A stretch of DNA of 13,640 bases from Thermoplasmata archaeon (GTDB taxonomy: Archaea > Thermoplasmatota > Thermoplasmata > Lutacidiplasmatales > UBA184), in contig JAJZMW010000031.1 of NCBI GenBank assembly GCA_021848165.1, positions 1 to 13,640 on the forward strand. The letters run 5' to 3'. Position 1 is the first letter of the stretch. The number at the start of each line of letters is the position of its first letter. The notes below the pieces were generated by a model. The model made no database searches and was not told where the DNA came from. It saw only the letters and a program-made list of their open reading frames with translations. Position numbers and translations under genes: made by a program. This document shows positions 13,471-13,640 of the stretch, piece after piece.

Positions 13471-13478
13471 TTAATCTT
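13471..13478 (-). promoter_or_regulatory. TATA-like box of the MoxR/DUF58 operon
   Basis: On the minus strand agattaat lies 41-48 nt before the ATG at 13430. Transcription would start near 13450, giving a leader of about 20 nt that contains a purine-rich ggaagagag stretch, a weak Shine-Dalgarno candidate. It is the only AT-rich element between the acyl-CoA ligase stop and the operon, so it probably drives all five genes. Confidence 0.5.
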
Positions 13479-13512
13479 TCCTCGGGCCCCGGTCGAAGGG
13501 GGCGGTCCGGGG

Positions 13513-13640
13513 TTAGGGCGGCGGTGGCGCCGGCTCGTCGCGGAGCACGCGCCGAAGGACCTTCTGAACCCCGCTGCGCGGGAGGGCGTCCCGGAACTCC
13601 ACCGAGCGGGGGGCCTTGAAGTGGGCGAGATGCTCGCGGA
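13513..13640 (-). CDS. Acyl-CoA synthetase, C-terminal end (partial)
   Basis: The last 41 codons of a leftward gene read REHLAHFKAPRSVEFRDALP then RSGVQKVLRRVLRDEPAPPP. This is the C-terminal lid of AMP-forming acyl-CoA synthetases, with the usual pattern 'HFKaPR.v.FvdaLPrt..GK.lkr.LR'. The lysine needed for adenylate formation is present (QK), although the preceding residue is Q where G is usual. The enzyme would activate a carboxylic acid, plausibly a fatty acid, as its CoA thioester, feeding the dehydrogenase and hydratase encoded at 3849-5833. Everything upstream lies outside the window, so substrate class cannot be given. It is transcribed in the same direction as the MoxR operon, but an AT-rich promoter element separates them. 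Confidence 0.8.
   Translation of the reverse strand, partial: REHLAHFKAPRSVEFRDALPRSGVQKVLRRVLRDEPAPPPP

Noticed and set aside
1..13640. CRISPR array, transposon, tRNA or rRNA gene
   Set aside because: No direct DNA repeats with spacers, no transposase motifs or terminal inverted repeats, and no tRNA-like cloverleaf were seen. The only repeat array is protein-coding.

Overview
The window looks like chromosome from a very GC-rich archaeon, most likely an uncultivated member of the Thermoplasmatota. Four things point there. It encodes an archaeal/eukaryotic-type initiation factor 1A and a Bud32 (KEOPS) kinase. AT-rich TATA-like boxes sit about 20-45 nt in front of the first gene of each transcription unit. 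It also carries a large surface protein built from tandem 'ETGLP.G..W.V..NG' modules, a repeat I associate with Thermoplasmata surface proteins. The phylum call is inference from gene content; no 16S or other decisive marker is present. Coding density is very high, no intergenic gap exceeds about 100 nt, and no tRNA, rRNA, CRISPR or transposon was seen.

Layout. (1) 1-113, minus: possible 5' end of an unrecognised gene. (2) 202-3033, plus: an amidohydrolase-2 family metal hydrolase, aIF1A with its own probable promoter, and a fused NAD(P)HX epimerase/dehydratase (Nnr). (3) 3088-3741, minus: free-standing Bud32. A short divergent promoter region separates it from (4) 3849-5833, plus: enoyl-CoA hydratase and acyl-CoA dehydrogenase, two successive steps of fatty-acid beta-oxidation, arranged as a tight pair. 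(5) 5896-9084, plus: a 1062-residue exported, membrane-anchored surface protein with signal peptide, DUF2341-like domain, LamG-like region, eight tandem modules of about 80 residues and a C-terminal membrane helix. (6) 13430-9103, minus: a five-gene operon with overlapping or closely spaced genes, in order DUF4129-like protein, small one-helix membrane protein, MoxR AAA+ ATPase, DUF58 protein and eight-helix membrane protein. It converges on the surface-protein gene with only 18 nt between the stop codons. (7) 13640-13513, minus: the C-terminus of an acyl-CoA synthetase, which would supply acyl-CoA to the enzymes in (4).

Working together: aIF1A (translation initiation), Bud32 (tRNA t6A formation) and Nnr (cofactor repair) are housekeeping. 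The hydratase, dehydrogenase and acyl-CoA ligase suggest a fatty-acid-degrading, respiring lifestyle. The MoxR/DUF58/membrane operon has the composition of systems thought to act as chaperones for membrane or envelope proteins. Its convergent placement against a large repeat-built surface protein is the most system-like part of the window, but a functional link between them is only a hypothesis.
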